A stretch of DNA of 64,000 nucleotides, taken from assembly GCA_050331815.1 (NCBI GenBank), contig JBHJGM010000007.1, positions 1 to 64,000 on the forward strand, written 5' to 3'. Origin of the DNA: JBHJGM01 sp050331815 (GTDB lineage: Bacteria > Verrucomicrobiota > Verrucomicrobiia > Opitutales > JBHJGM01). Below the pieces are notes generated by a model. It saw only the letters and a list, made by a program, of their open reading frames with translations, did no database searches and was not told the DNA's origin. Each line of letters opens with the position of its first letter. The stretch's first letter is position 1. The position numbers were made by a program, and so were the translations under genes. This document shows positions 8,795 through 17,232 of this stretch, piece after piece.

Positions 8795-8820
8795 GGACGC
8801 CGTATTTTAGCGTCCTTATT
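8795..8820 (+). terminator. Possible weak terminator after kaiC
   Basis: GGACGC (8795-8800) and GCGTCC (8810-8815) form a 6-bp stem with a 9-nt loop, followed by TTATT. It lies directly after the kaiC stop codon. Confidence 0.4.
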
Positions 8821-8832
8821 CGCCACCGGCTC

Positions 8833-8866
8833 GTTACATGCGAGGCGCACAGCCTTGCTATGTAAC
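8833..8866. promoter_or_regulatory. Inverted repeat GTTACAT-N20-ATGTAAC
   Basis: GTTACAT at 8833-8839 and its exact complement ATGTAAC at 8860-8866. Its core is shared with the second pair at 9002-9027. It is a possible operator for a dimeric regulator; no regulator is identified. Confidence 0.35.
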
Positions 8867-9001
8867 TTTTGCGTGTCGAAAGCATGACGCTCAAACAGGT
8901 GTATCAAACAAGATGAGGGCAATTGCCCGTTTTTACCACGAGCTAACGGCCAGCTCCATAAGCGCTTCGGCTGTAATTGGCTATCGAAACTAAATCGCTA
9001 G

Positions 9002-9027
9002 GTTACAAAAATGAAAAATAATGTAAC
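9002..9027. promoter_or_regulatory. Inverted repeat GTTACA-N14-TGTAAC
   Basis: GTTACA at 9002-9007 and TGTAAC at 9022-9027, perfect arms around an A-rich spacer, about 255 bp before the PAP2-like start codon. Same half-site as at 8833-8866. Confidence 0.35.
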
Positions 9028-9281
9028 ACGGATATACATAGATTGAAATTACCATTACTTGCTCGCCATCAGGGACCGATGACTTATTCACAAACTGTGC
9101 AGAGGTGTTGCAGCGGACCAGCAGGGCTTCATCGGTCCAAGGGCAACAGCGTCCGAACGGAAATTACGTAAATTTGTTAAAATACAACTATTTGGGATAA
9201 GCAATACAGAGTCTGGATTTGATTCGTTGGCCTGCCAGTCGGCTGGAGCACTTCTGCTCAAGGGGGAAAGCCAAAGGCAAA

Positions 9282-10634
9282 ATGAACCAAACATCCATGA
9301 ACTACCGTATCGCATTTACGGCGAGCTGTGCCGCCATCGCGGCGTGCTGCCTGTCAGCCGCGCCTCTGCTGCATCCATCCGAGACTTTAGAGGCAAACGC
9401 CGGGTTCCAGACCGCGTCTTTCTGCCACGCAGTCGACGGTTTTGAACTCACGCCGTGCCCGCGGGATTTTTCCAGCCGTTTTGCGGATAGTCTCTTGAGG
9501 ACGTTGCAGACATGGAGCCGCGGCGAAGTGGACGCCACCACGAGCGCCCGCTCGGACCGTTCGCAATTTATGATTGCGTACGCGGATCAGGCGGCGGCCC
9601 TGCTGGAAGCTGCGCCCTATGTGCTGGCGCGTACCGCCGACAACGCGCCGCCTCCGCGAGCGCGAACCTTTGCGACGAGTCCGCTGCAGCCGCGACCGTC
9701 GCCGCCAACCGCCCCAACCCAAATGCATACGGATGACGCGCCATATGCATTTTTTTTGGCAAATTATCCGGCTGAACTGGAGCCGGTGGCCGTCCCGCCT
9801 CTGGCCGCCGCCGCACCGGCATCGGTGCTCTTGCAATCATCGACTACGCTGATCGGAGACTGGCCGTTTCAGGCATCGGACAAGGTCGGCTATTTGCCCA
9901 TGCAACGCCGCCCGGATTTCGCCACGCAGGCCCATCTGACTTACCGGCATGTCATGGATCTGGATTCGATCGACCAGGGGGGCAACGACTCCATCGTCGA
10001 TATCGGCGACCGCGCCGAGCTGATGAATTCGCTGCATTCGTTTTACCACGCCAACGCCAGCAACAGCCTAACCGAGTGGACCGCCTATGTGCTGACCAAC
10101 GCGGTGCTCGTGCAAACGCTCAAGGCGGTTTTGCAGGTGCCGCGCATCGATGGCGGCTCCACCGATTCAATGCCCTCCGGTCACGCCGACGCCGCGTCGC
10201 TGGGTGCCTTTTACATCGCCGAATCCTACGGCTACAGTTACGCCTCGGAGCCACTGCAAGTGGCCCTGGTCACGGGCTTCAGCCGCACGCTGGTGCGCAA
10301 GGCCAACCCTGAGGAGTGGTGGCTCTCCAACGATTTCAACCGCCGCGATCCGGCGCACCGCCCGGGGGAGGTTTTCGCCGGCTTGGGCATCGCTTTCATC
10401 ACCTCCAAGCTGATGGTTCGCGAAAAGGTGGTGCCCAAGGATTTGGATTACGATGTCGTCGCCAACGGGCTGCGCATCGTGCCGGTGCCCTACGGCGATT
10501 CCGTGGGATTGATGATCACCATGCCTGCCTTCAAGGATGTCGCGCTCATGCCGTATCTCGGCAGCAACGATGGTGGCATCGTCCTAAACATTCCCTGGGG
10601 CGTTGCGGCGGCCAATCCGATTTTGCGCAACTGA
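9282..10634 (+). CDS. Secreted PAP2-superfamily (vanadium haloperoxidase-like) protein
   Basis: About 450 residues if started at ATG 9282, which has a purine-rich AGGGGGAAAG upstream; the reading frame extends further to 9219. The N-terminus has a hydrophobic signal peptide (about residues 8-25). The C-terminal half carries an acid phosphatase type 2 / vanadium haloperoxidase active-site pattern: K281-x6-R288, MPSGH (298-301), S334-R335, then a 15-20 residue insertion before H359 in AHRPGEVFAGLG. The RP dipeptide is RI, and the Asp after the last His is Glu, so the active site is variant. Residues 125-200 are Ala/Pro-rich and low complexity. It probably acts on a phosphoester outside the cytoplasm; the substrate is unknown. 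Confidence 0.6.
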   Translation: MNQTSMNYRIAFTASCAAIAACCLSAAPLLHPSETLEANAGFQTASFCHAVDGFELTPCPRDFSSRFADSLLRTLQTWSRGEVDATTSARSDRSQFMIAYADQAAALLEAAPYVLARTADNAPPPRARTFATSPLQPRPSPPTAPTQMHTDDAPYAFFLANYPAELEPVAVPPLAAAAPASVLLQSSTTLIGDWPFQASDKVGYLPMQRRPDFATQAHLTYRHVMDLDSIDQGGNDSIVDIGDRAELMNSLHSFYHANASNSLTEWTAYVLTNAVLVQTLKAVLQVPRIDGGSTDSMPSGHADAASLGAFYIAESYGYSYASEPLQVALVTGFSRTLVRKANPEEWWLSNDFNRRDPAHRPGEVFAGLGIAFITSKLMVREKVVPKDLDYDVVANGLRIVPVPYGDSVGLMITMPAFKDVALMPYLGSNDGGIVLNIPWGVAAANPILRN

Positions 10635-10670
10635 TTTTGTCGGAGTCCGTAGTCCAGTCAGTGAAGGCGC

Positions 10671-11435
10671 TCAGCCGCTGGAGGCGAGTTTCTCGAGACC
10701 GCAGCAGACGCCATTTGGGCTCTCGACTGCGGCAGTCTGCAAATCCTGTTCAAAAACCGCCTCAAAGACTTCCGAGAGGGTTTCCAGGGCGGCTTGATGC
10801 GCGGCTTGCAGGGAAAGCGATTCCAATTTTTTGAGGGCGGAGGCGGCGCGCGTTTTCAAATCCAGTTCGCCAGCAGCTGCGGAAGAAAGCTCGGGTAATA
10901 CTGGGTCCGATGTGTTCTGGGAGGCAGCGGCACCTGCGGTGAGTCGCCGCAACTCCAATTGCGCGATCACCTGACGTGCCAGCGACTCCAGTGTTTCGAT
11001 CTGTTCACTCGAAATCGTGCGTGGTGTGTAGTCGATGACGCAGAGCGAGCCGATGCGGGCTCCCTCCGGGCTGACCAGCGGGGCTCCCGCGTAAAACCGC
11101 AGGTGAGGTTCATCCGTCACCAGGGAGTTTCTGGCAAACCGCGGATCTTCGGTGGCATCTTCCACGACCAGCGTGGCATTCTGAGCCACCGCGTGCGCGC
11201 AAAACGACTGCTCGATCGGTGTCTCGCTGACCTCCATCCCGATCTTAGCTTTGAACCACTGACGGGTGGGACAGAGAAAGGAGACCAGCGCCACCGGCAC
11301 CTTGAGAGAGGTCGCGGCGATGCGCACGATGTCGTCGAATTCCTGCTGCGGATCCGTGTCCAGGATTGCGTAGGCCTCAAGGGCTTCGCGGGCGTTGGCT
11401 TGCGTGGAGAAAAATTCTTTCGGGAGTCCGGACAT
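10671..11435 (-). CDS. GAF domain protein
   Basis: 254 residues, predicted cytoplasmic. Residues 15-165 form a GAF domain of the kind found beside diguanylate cyclases and kinases: REALEAYAILDTDPQQEFDD, PIEQSFCAHAV, FYAGAPLVSPEGARIGSLCVID. The C-terminal 90 residues are Ala/Leu/Glu-rich and probably helical, with no recognised output domain. It may be a stand-alone sensor module that works with another protein, but no partner is obvious. It is tail-to-tail with the PAP2-like gene, with only 36 bp between them. Confidence 0.8.
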   Translation of the reverse strand: MSGLPKEFFSTQANAREALEAYAILDTDPQQEFDDIVRIAATSLKVPVALVSFLCPTRQWFKAKIGMEVSETPIEQSFCAHAVAQNATLVVEDATEDPRFARNSLVTDEPHLRFYAGAPLVSPEGARIGSLCVIDYTPRTISSEQIETLESLARQVIAQLELRRLTAGAAASQNTSDPVLPELSSAAAGELDLKTRAASALKKLESLSLQAAHQAALETLSEVFEAVFEQDLQTAAVESPNGVCCGLEKLASSG

Positions 11436-11610
11436 ACCTCAGTTTTAGCTCGTTAGAATCGTCTCCGGCTCCGGTTACTTGAGTTTGAATGGGTTTGCCA
11501 CTGGGCCTGCTGGAGCGCGCGTGCGCAGGTGCGGGCCTTCGGTGCCCAATCGAAATTTGCTCGCGATAAGCGCCGATATTTGAGTGGTGGTGCCTGCACG
11601 AATCTTTCTC

Positions 11611-12843
11611 ATGTCCCAGCCTAAAAAAATTGCCTTGCTCACCGCGGGCGGACTTGCGCCCTGCCTGTCCAGCGCGGTCGGTGGCCTCATCGAACGCTAC
11701 TCGGAGATCGCGCCCGAGATCGAAATCATCGCCTACCGCAGCGGCTACAAGGGCCTTCTGCTGGGCGACAGCATCAGCGTCACGCCGGAGATTCGCCAAC
11801 GCGCGGCCATTCTTCACCAATACGGCGGCAGCCCCATCGGCAACAGCCGGGTAAAGCTCTCCAACGTGAAGGACTGTGTGAAGCGCGGCCTGGTGCAGGA
11901 AGGCCAGGATCCGCGTCAGGTGGCCGCCGACCAGCTCATTAAGGATGGCGTCGACGTGTTGCACACCATCGGTGGGGACGACACCAACACCGCCGCCGCC
12001 GACCTGGCCGCCTTCCTCAAGGAAAACAAGTACGACCTGACCGTCATCGGTCTGCCCAAAACCATCGACAACGACGTTTTTCCGATCCGCCAGAGTCTGG
12101 GGGCCTGGACCGCCGCCGAACAGGGCGCTCGCTACTTTGCCAACGTGGTGGCCGAGCACAACGCCAACCCGCGGATGCTGATCGTTCACGAGGTGATGGG
12201 CCGCAACTGCGGCTGGCTGACCGCCGCCACCGCCCAGGCTTACCGCGAGCAGTTGCTGCAGCAGGCCTTTGTGCCGGGCATCGGCCTCTCCCGCGAGCGC
12301 CTCGATGTGCATGGAGTCTTTGTGCCGGAGATGGCCATCGACATCGCTTCCGAGGCCGCGCGCCTCAAGCAGGTCATGGACCGCCTCGACAACGTCAACG
12401 TCTTCATCAGTGAGGGTGCCGGCGTCGAGTCCATCGTTAAGGAGATGGAGTCCGCCGGCGAGGAGGTGCCCCGCGACGCCTTTGGCCACATCAAGCTCGA
12501 TGCGGTCAATCCGGGTGCCTACTTCGCCAAGCAGTTTGCCGCCAAGCTCAATGCCGAAAAAGTGCTCGTGCAAAAGAGCGGGTACTTCTCCCGCGCCGCC
12601 GCCGCCAACGTTGAGGATTTGCGCCTGATCAAGAGCTGCGTCGACCTGGCCGTGGAGTGCGCCCTCAAGCGCGAAAGCGGCGTCACCGGCCACGACGAGG
12701 ACAATGGCGACCGCCTGCGCCTGATCGAGTTTGACCGCATCAAGGGCGGTAAGCCTTTCAACATCGACCTGCCCTGGTTTGAAAAGCTGCTGTCCGACAT
12801 CGGTCAGCCCAAGGGGGCGGCCATGGAACTCGCTGCGCACTAA
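11611..12843 (+). CDS. pfp: Pyrophosphate-dependent 6-phosphofructokinase
   Basis: 410 residues from ATG 11611 (MSQPKKIALLTAGG); the frame continues upstream to 11584 without a better start. It interconverts fructose 6-phosphate and fructose 1,6-bisphosphate. The motif GGDDTN (121-126) has Asp124 where ATP enzymes have Gly, and PKTIDND (149-155) has Lys150 where ATP enzymes have Gly. This pair of residues is diagnostic for PPi use; Asp153 is the catalytic base. Later elements MGRNCGWLTA and PGAYF are typical of the family. It is a single gene with no obvious operon partner. PPi use would make glycolysis reversible at this step. Confidence 0.93.
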   Translation: MSQPKKIALLTAGGLAPCLSSAVGGLIERYSEIAPEIEIIAYRSGYKGLLLGDSISVTPEIRQRAAILHQYGGSPIGNSRVKLSNVKDCVKRGLVQEGQDPRQVAADQLIKDGVDVLHTIGGDDTNTAAADLAAFLKENKYDLTVIGLPKTIDNDVFPIRQSLGAWTAAEQGARYFANVVAEHNANPRMLIVHEVMGRNCGWLTAATAQAYREQLLQQAFVPGIGLSRERLDVHGVFVPEMAIDIASEAARLKQVMDRLDNVNVFISEGAGVESIVKEMESAGEEVPRDAFGHIKLDAVNPGAYFAKQFAAKLNAEKVLVQKSGYFSRAAAANVEDLRLIKSCVDLAVECALKRESGVTGHDEDNGDRLRLIEFDRIKGGKPFNIDLPWFEKLLSDIGQPKGAAMELAAH

Positions 12844-13080
12844 CACGTCCCGCCGCGCGCGCTTGGCCACGCAGAAACGGAGAACCGCGCAGGATTCCGG
12901 AGCTATCCCCTTGGAAGCGGCGAATTTTTACGATGAAGGCACGAAGCAGGGTAGGGTTCCGTGAGCTGCCAAGGCGTTTCCGTTGGATGTTTTGGCTGGA
13001 TTGCTTCTGAACGACTCATGCTTGCAGCTTTTTTACGTAATCTTGTGGCTGAATCTCGCTGCTTGTAAGGATATCGGATC

Positions 13081-13548
13081 ATGATCCGCCATAGCACAAA
13101 AACTGATGTTCCATCTCTAATGAAGCTCTCAGAAGAGACTGGGTTGTTTCCATCCGAACATCTTGAATCACTCAGAGAGATGTTGAACGAATTCTTCGAA
13201 GCTGGTGACGGGCAGAGGCGTTTTTGGCTGACCGACGACTCCGCCGGGGCCGTTGGAGTGGTTTATTGTGAGCCAGAAGTGATGACATCTGGAACTTGGA
13301 ATCTTCGCTTGATTGCTGTGGCACCACCGCTTCAGGGGAAAGGCCGAGGAGGACGCCTGCTTGAACATGTCGAAGAACATCTCCGGACGAAAAATGCGCG
13401 GTTACTGATTGTTGATACATCTGGAACGGATGAATTCGCCTCAGTTCGGTCCTTTTACACAAAACATGGATACAAGGAGGAATCTCGGATTCGAAATTTT
13501 TTCGAAGAAGGAGATGATAAGGTCACTTTTACCAAACAGCTTACATGA
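13081..13548 (+). CDS. GNAT family N-acetyltransferase
   Basis: 155 residues. The GNAT fold is shown by an N-terminal MIRHSTKTDVPSLMKL strand-helix, the strand NLRLIAVAPPLQGKGRGGRLL with the acetyl-CoA binding Q/RxxGxG/A signature (QGKGRGG), and a C-terminal VRSFYTKHGYKEESRIRNFF. The substrate is unknown. Codon use is clearly more AT-rich than in the neighbours (many third-position A/T, such as aaa, gaa, tct), which suggests recent acquisition. It lies alone between the phosphofructokinase and tig. Confidence 0.88.
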   Translation: MIRHSTKTDVPSLMKLSEETGLFPSEHLESLREMLNEFFEAGDGQRRFWLTDDSAGAVGVVYCEPEVMTSGTWNLRLIAVAPPLQGKGRGGRLLEHVEEHLRTKNARLLIVDTSGTDEFASVRSFYTKHGYKEESRIRNFFEEGDDKVTFTKQLT

Positions 13549-13654
13549 GGGCGTGTAGAACCAATCATGGAGGGTTCATTTCAGGATGGCGGGCGTTTTG
13601 CACATCGAGGTTGACCCGGTTGGGGGTCGGGCTTTGTCTTGCACGTTTAGCCGG

Positions 13655-15025
13655 ATGACGTCCCGGCCCGCACACAGCCCCCATAAGCCCGTGAAAGTCA
13701 CGCTCGAGGATATTTCTGAAACCCGCAAAAAGGCCGTGGTCGATGTACCTGCCGAGGCCATCGACGAGACCGAAAAATCGGTCCTGTCCGCGCTTGCCAA
13801 CCAGGCAAAGGTGCCTGGCTTCCGGCCCGGCAAGGCGCCCGCTCACATGGTGCGTCAGCGCTTTGCCAAAGAACTCTCCAACGAGTTGAACCGCCGCCTG
13901 GTTTCCAAGGCCTACGAAGCCGTCCAGGCCGAAGATTCGCTGAAGGTCTACAGCGTGGTCGAAATGACCGGTGACACCTACACGCCCGGGGAAGCGACCC
14001 AGACGGTCTTCACCGTGGAAATACAGCCGGACTTTGAATTGCCCGGCTACACGGAGCTTCCCGTGACCATCGTACCCACCGCTGCCACCGAGGAGGAGGT
14101 TGACCACGCCATCGAACACCTGCGTCGCGAACGGGCCGATTTCAAAACGGTCGAACGCGCTGCCGAAGCGGGTGACTACGTGAAGCTGTCCTACGAAGGC
14201 ACCCTGGATGGGCAGCCATTGGCGGAGTTGCTGCCGGACCAGCCTATTTTCGGCAAGCAAGCCTCCACCTGGGAGGAAGCCGGTTCAACCGAGGCACCCG
14301 GGGTCCAAGCGGTCATCCAGGGCATCATCGGGATGTCCGCTGGCGACAGCAAAACCGTCGAGGAGGATTTTCCGGAGGATTTCCCGCTCGAGCCACTGCG
14401 GGGCAAAAAGGTGCAGTACGCGATTGAGGTTTCGGAAGTTCGCGAGCGCGAACTGCCCCCGATGGACGAAACCTTTCTTAAGTCCTTTGAGGTCGAATCA
14501 GAAGAGCAGCTGCGCGAACGCATCCGCGACGACATTCGATCCCAGAAGGAGCGCCAGAACGAGAATTCCCGCCGCGCCCAGGTGATGGACAAACTTCTGG
14601 CCGGGCTGGAGTTTCCCCTGCCGGACAGCGCCCTGGAACGCGAAACGCAAACGCTGCTGGCCCAGTACATGAGTCGGCAGATGCAGCAGGGAGCTTCCGA
14701 GGAACAATTCGAGGAAAACAAGGAGCAGCTTTACACCCAAGCCCAGCAGGCGGCGGCCAATCGCGTGCGCGGGCAATTCGTTTTGCTGCGCATTGCCGAA
14801 AAGGAAAAAATCGAACTCCAGAACGAGGATCTCAATCAGGCCATCATGCAGCAGGCCATGGCCACTCGGCAGCGTCCCGAGGATCTGGTGCGTGACCTCA
14901 AAAAGGACCGCAACCGCCTTAACGAACTGCAGCGACAGGTCCTTCTCTCAAAGGTGCTGACGTGGGTCAGCGAGCAGGCGACGGTTACCGAGCAGACTCC
15001 GGAGCTCGCCGCCTCCGCATCCTGA
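13655..15025 (+). CDS. tig: Trigger factor chaperone
   Basis: 456 residues from ATG 13655; the frame extends upstream to 13586, but the family N-terminus (VKVTLEDISETRKKAVVDVP) fits the later start. It is a ribosome-bound chaperone and peptidyl-prolyl isomerase. The ribosome-binding signature VPGFRPGKAP is at about residues 51-60. A PPIase (FKBP-like) domain occupies about 165-255 (GDYVKLSYEGTLDGQPL), and the helical chaperone C-terminus follows. It is directly upstream of clpP and clpX, the classic tig-clpP-clpX order, but with 151 bp before clpP, so a separate clpP promoter is possible. Confidence 0.95.
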   Translation: MTSRPAHSPHKPVKVTLEDISETRKKAVVDVPAEAIDETEKSVLSALANQAKVPGFRPGKAPAHMVRQRFAKELSNELNRRLVSKAYEAVQAEDSLKVYSVVEMTGDTYTPGEATQTVFTVEIQPDFELPGYTELPVTIVPTAATEEEVDHAIEHLRRERADFKTVERAAEAGDYVKLSYEGTLDGQPLAELLPDQPIFGKQASTWEEAGSTEAPGVQAVIQGIIGMSAGDSKTVEEDFPEDFPLEPLRGKKVQYAIEVSEVRERELPPMDETFLKSFEVESEEQLRERIRDDIRSQKERQNENSRRAQVMDKLLAGLEFPLPDSALERETQTLLAQYMSRQMQQGASEEQFEENKEQLYTQAQQAAANRVRGQFVLLRIAEKEKIELQNEDLNQAIMQQAMATRQRPEDLVRDLKKDRNRLNELQRQVLLSKVLTWVSEQATVTEQTPELAASAS

Positions 15026-15176
15026 TCGAATCGCGCTTGTGCCTTCACCCTGAGCGGTCGAAGTAGCAGCGCAGCTTAATTCCGAATTCCGTGGTGGAAA
15101 TCCATCCACCCCCATGCATCCTTAACTAATCGCAAAAAACCTCCCGGGAGGCTCCGGGAACAACAATTAAAAGACT

Positions 15177-15770
15177 GTGCCTTACATCATTCCAAGCGTC
15201 GTGGAGCGCGAGGGACGTACCGAACGTTCCTGGGACATTTACAGCCGCCTCCTCAAAGACCGTATCATTTTCATCGGCACCCCCATCGACGATTACGTCG
15301 CCAACGCGGTGGTCGCTCAGATGCTCTTTTTGCAGATGGAAGATCCCAAAAAGGATATCCAGCTGTACATCAACTCGCCCGGCGGCAGCGTCACCGATGG
15401 CATGGCCATCTACGACACCATCAATTTCATGCACTGCGATGTGGTGACATTCTGCATCGGCATGGCCGCCAGCATGGCTACCGTTCTTCTGGCCGCCGGT
15501 GCCAAGGGCAAGCGCTACGCCCTGCCCAACAGCCGGGTAATGCTGCACCAGCCGACCGGCGGTGCCACCGGACAGACCAGTGACATCTCTATCGCCGCAC
15601 GCGAAATCCTGCGCTGGCGTCATCGCATCAACGAGGTTTTGGCCAAGCACACCGAGCAGACCGTTGAGCGCATCGAAAAAGACTCCGACCGCGACTTTTA
15701 CATGAGTGCTGAAGAAGCTCGTGATTACGGCATAGTCGACCAGGTCATCGAGAGCAAGCCGGAGATGTAA
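15177..15770 (+). CDS. clpP: ATP-dependent Clp protease proteolytic subunit
   Basis: 197 residues, starting at GTG 15177 with no strong Shine-Dalgarno site. It is the barrel-forming serine protease that works with ClpX. The catalytic triad is visible: Ser99 in GMAASM, His124 in VMLHQP and Asp173 in DRDFYMS. Note GMAASMAT rather than the usual GQAASMGA around the nucleophile. The family segments YINSPGGSVTDGMAIYDT and PNSRVMLHQPTGG are conserved. The stop codon is 58 bp before clpX, consistent with co-transcription. Confidence 0.96.
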   Translation: MPYIIPSVVEREGRTERSWDIYSRLLKDRIIFIGTPIDDYVANAVVAQMLFLQMEDPKKDIQLYINSPGGSVTDGMAIYDTINFMHCDVVTFCIGMAASMATVLLAAGAKGKRYALPNSRVMLHQPTGGATGQTSDISIAAREILRWRHRINEVLAKHTEQTVERIEKDSDRDFYMSAEEARDYGIVDQVIESKPEM

Positions 15771-15828
15771 GCATTCCGGAACCCGTTCATCACTTTATCA
15801 CCCGTTCGCCTCCACCAACGAACCAACC

Positions 15829-17220
15829 ATGGCCAAATCGACCAAAATGACCTTCTGCTCCTTCTGCGGCAAAGCCCAGAGCGAGGTCAAAAAAATGATC
15901 GCTGGCCCGGCCGGTGTTTACATCTGCGATTCCTGCGTCAACGTCTGCAAAACCATCATCGACCGGGAGTTGCGCGGAACCTCTGCGGCGGCCAACGGCG
16001 GTGCGCCCGGTGATGAGGAAGAAGCCTCGCCGCGGCATTTTCGCCTGGTCAAGCCTGGTGAAATCAAAGCCGCGCTTGACGAGTACGTGATCGGCCAGGA
16101 GCACGCCAAAAAGGTCCTCTCTGTGGCGGTTTACAATCACTACAAGCGCCTGAACGCGGAAACCTCCGAAGGAGCTCTCGCCGAGGAGGGGCAGACGCTG
16201 GAAACGCCTTCGGCCGAATTTGCCGACGTCGAGGTCGAGAAAAGCAACATCCTGCTGATCGGACCGACTGGCAGCGGCAAAACGTTTATGGCGCGCTCAC
16301 TGGCCCGTCTGCTCGACGTGCCTTTTGCCATCGCCGATGCCACGACCCTCACCGAAGCCGGCTACGTTGGCGAAGACGTGGAAAACATTGTGCTGCGCCT
16401 GCTGCAATCCGCCGAGTACGACGTGAAGCGCGCCGAGTGCGGTATCATTTACGTCGACGAAATCGATAAGATCGGCCGCAAGACTGACAACGTTTCGATC
16501 ACCCGGGATGTTTCCGGCGAAGGCGTGCAACAGGCCCTGCTGAAAATCCTCGAAGGCACGGTCTGTAACGTGCCGCCGCAGGGTGGGCGCAAGCACCCGA
16601 ACCAGGAATACATTCAGGTCAACACGGGCAACATTCTCTTCATCTGTGGCGGCGCCTTCGTAGGCCTCGACAAGATCATTCAGGATCGCGTTGGCAACAA
16701 GGTGCTTGGCTTCAGCGTCAACAGCGAAGAGCAGGAGAAAAACGCCAAGCCCGAGACCGTCATGCGCGAGGTCCACCCGGAGGATCTCGTGCGCTTCGGC
16801 ATGATCCCCGAGTTTATCGGACGCCTGCCGAGCGTCTCCGTGCTGCACGCGCTGACCAAGGAGGACCTCGAAAACATTCTGCTCAACTCACGCAACGCCC
16901 TCGTCAAGCAGTATGGCAAGCTCTTCTCCATCGAGGGGGCCAAGTTGCACTTCACCCGCGACGCGATTGCGGCGGTGGCAGAAAAAGCCATCGAACTGAA
17001 GACCGGCGCGCGTGCCCTGCGCTCCATCATGGAGGAGGTCATGCTCGACATCATGTACCAGCTTCCCAGCGAGGAGGGCATCGAAGAAGTCGTGATCAAC
17101 CGCGCGGTGGTAGAAGGCAAGCGCCGCCCGTCCCTGCGCAAGAAAAAGCAGGTCAAAACCGCCAAGTCTTCAAAGTCCTCGTCCAAGAGCAAAAACGCGG
17201 ACGCTGCCGACGCTGCCTGA
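15829..17220 (+). CDS. clpX: ATP-dependent Clp protease ATP-binding subunit
   Basis: 463 residues. The N-terminal zinc-binding domain has Cys10, Cys13, Cys33 and Cys36. The AAA+ domain has Walker A GPTGSGKT, Walker B IIYVDEIDKIGRK, a VGEDVENIV pore-region segment, sensor elements, and the substrate pore loop and ClpP-binding region expected of ClpX. It unfolds tagged substrates and feeds them to ClpP. The C-terminal tail after about residue 430 is a Lys/Ser-rich low-complexity extension longer than usual. It is the third gene of the tig-clpP-clpX cluster. Confidence 0.97.
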   Translation: MAKSTKMTFCSFCGKAQSEVKKMIAGPAGVYICDSCVNVCKTIIDRELRGTSAAANGGAPGDEEEASPRHFRLVKPGEIKAALDEYVIGQEHAKKVLSVAVYNHYKRLNAETSEGALAEEGQTLETPSAEFADVEVEKSNILLIGPTGSGKTFMARSLARLLDVPFAIADATTLTEAGYVGEDVENIVLRLLQSAEYDVKRAECGIIYVDEIDKIGRKTDNVSITRDVSGEGVQQALLKILEGTVCNVPPQGGRKHPNQEYIQVNTGNILFICGGAFVGLDKIIQDRVGNKVLGFSVNSEEQEKNAKPETVMREVHPEDLVRFGMIPEFIGRLPSVSVLHALTKEDLENILLNSRNALVKQYGKLFSIEGAKLHFTRDAIAAVAEKAIELKTGARALRSIMEEVMLDIMYQLPSEEGIEEVVINRAVVEGKRRPSLRKKKQVKTAKSSKSSSKSKNADAADAA

Positions 17221-17232
17221 GTTAGCTTCGGC

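Larger units (their letters stand above)
8793..9281. other. 489-bp AT-rich intergenic region with inverted repeats
   Basis: No gene is supported here. The region is distinctly AT-rich and holds two spaced inverted repeats built on GTTACA/TGTAAC (8833-8866 and 9002-9027). It is probably the promoter region of the downstream PAP2-like gene. Confidence 0.6.

Noticed and set aside
11377..12870. 497-residue minus-strand frame opposite the phosphofructokinase
   Set aside because: Antisense shadow; it also overlaps the GAF gene.
15093..15151. Short hairpins GGTGGA/TCCACC and CCTCCCGGGAGG between tig and clpP as a terminator
   Set aside because: No T-run follows either; tig and clpP may still be co-transcribed.
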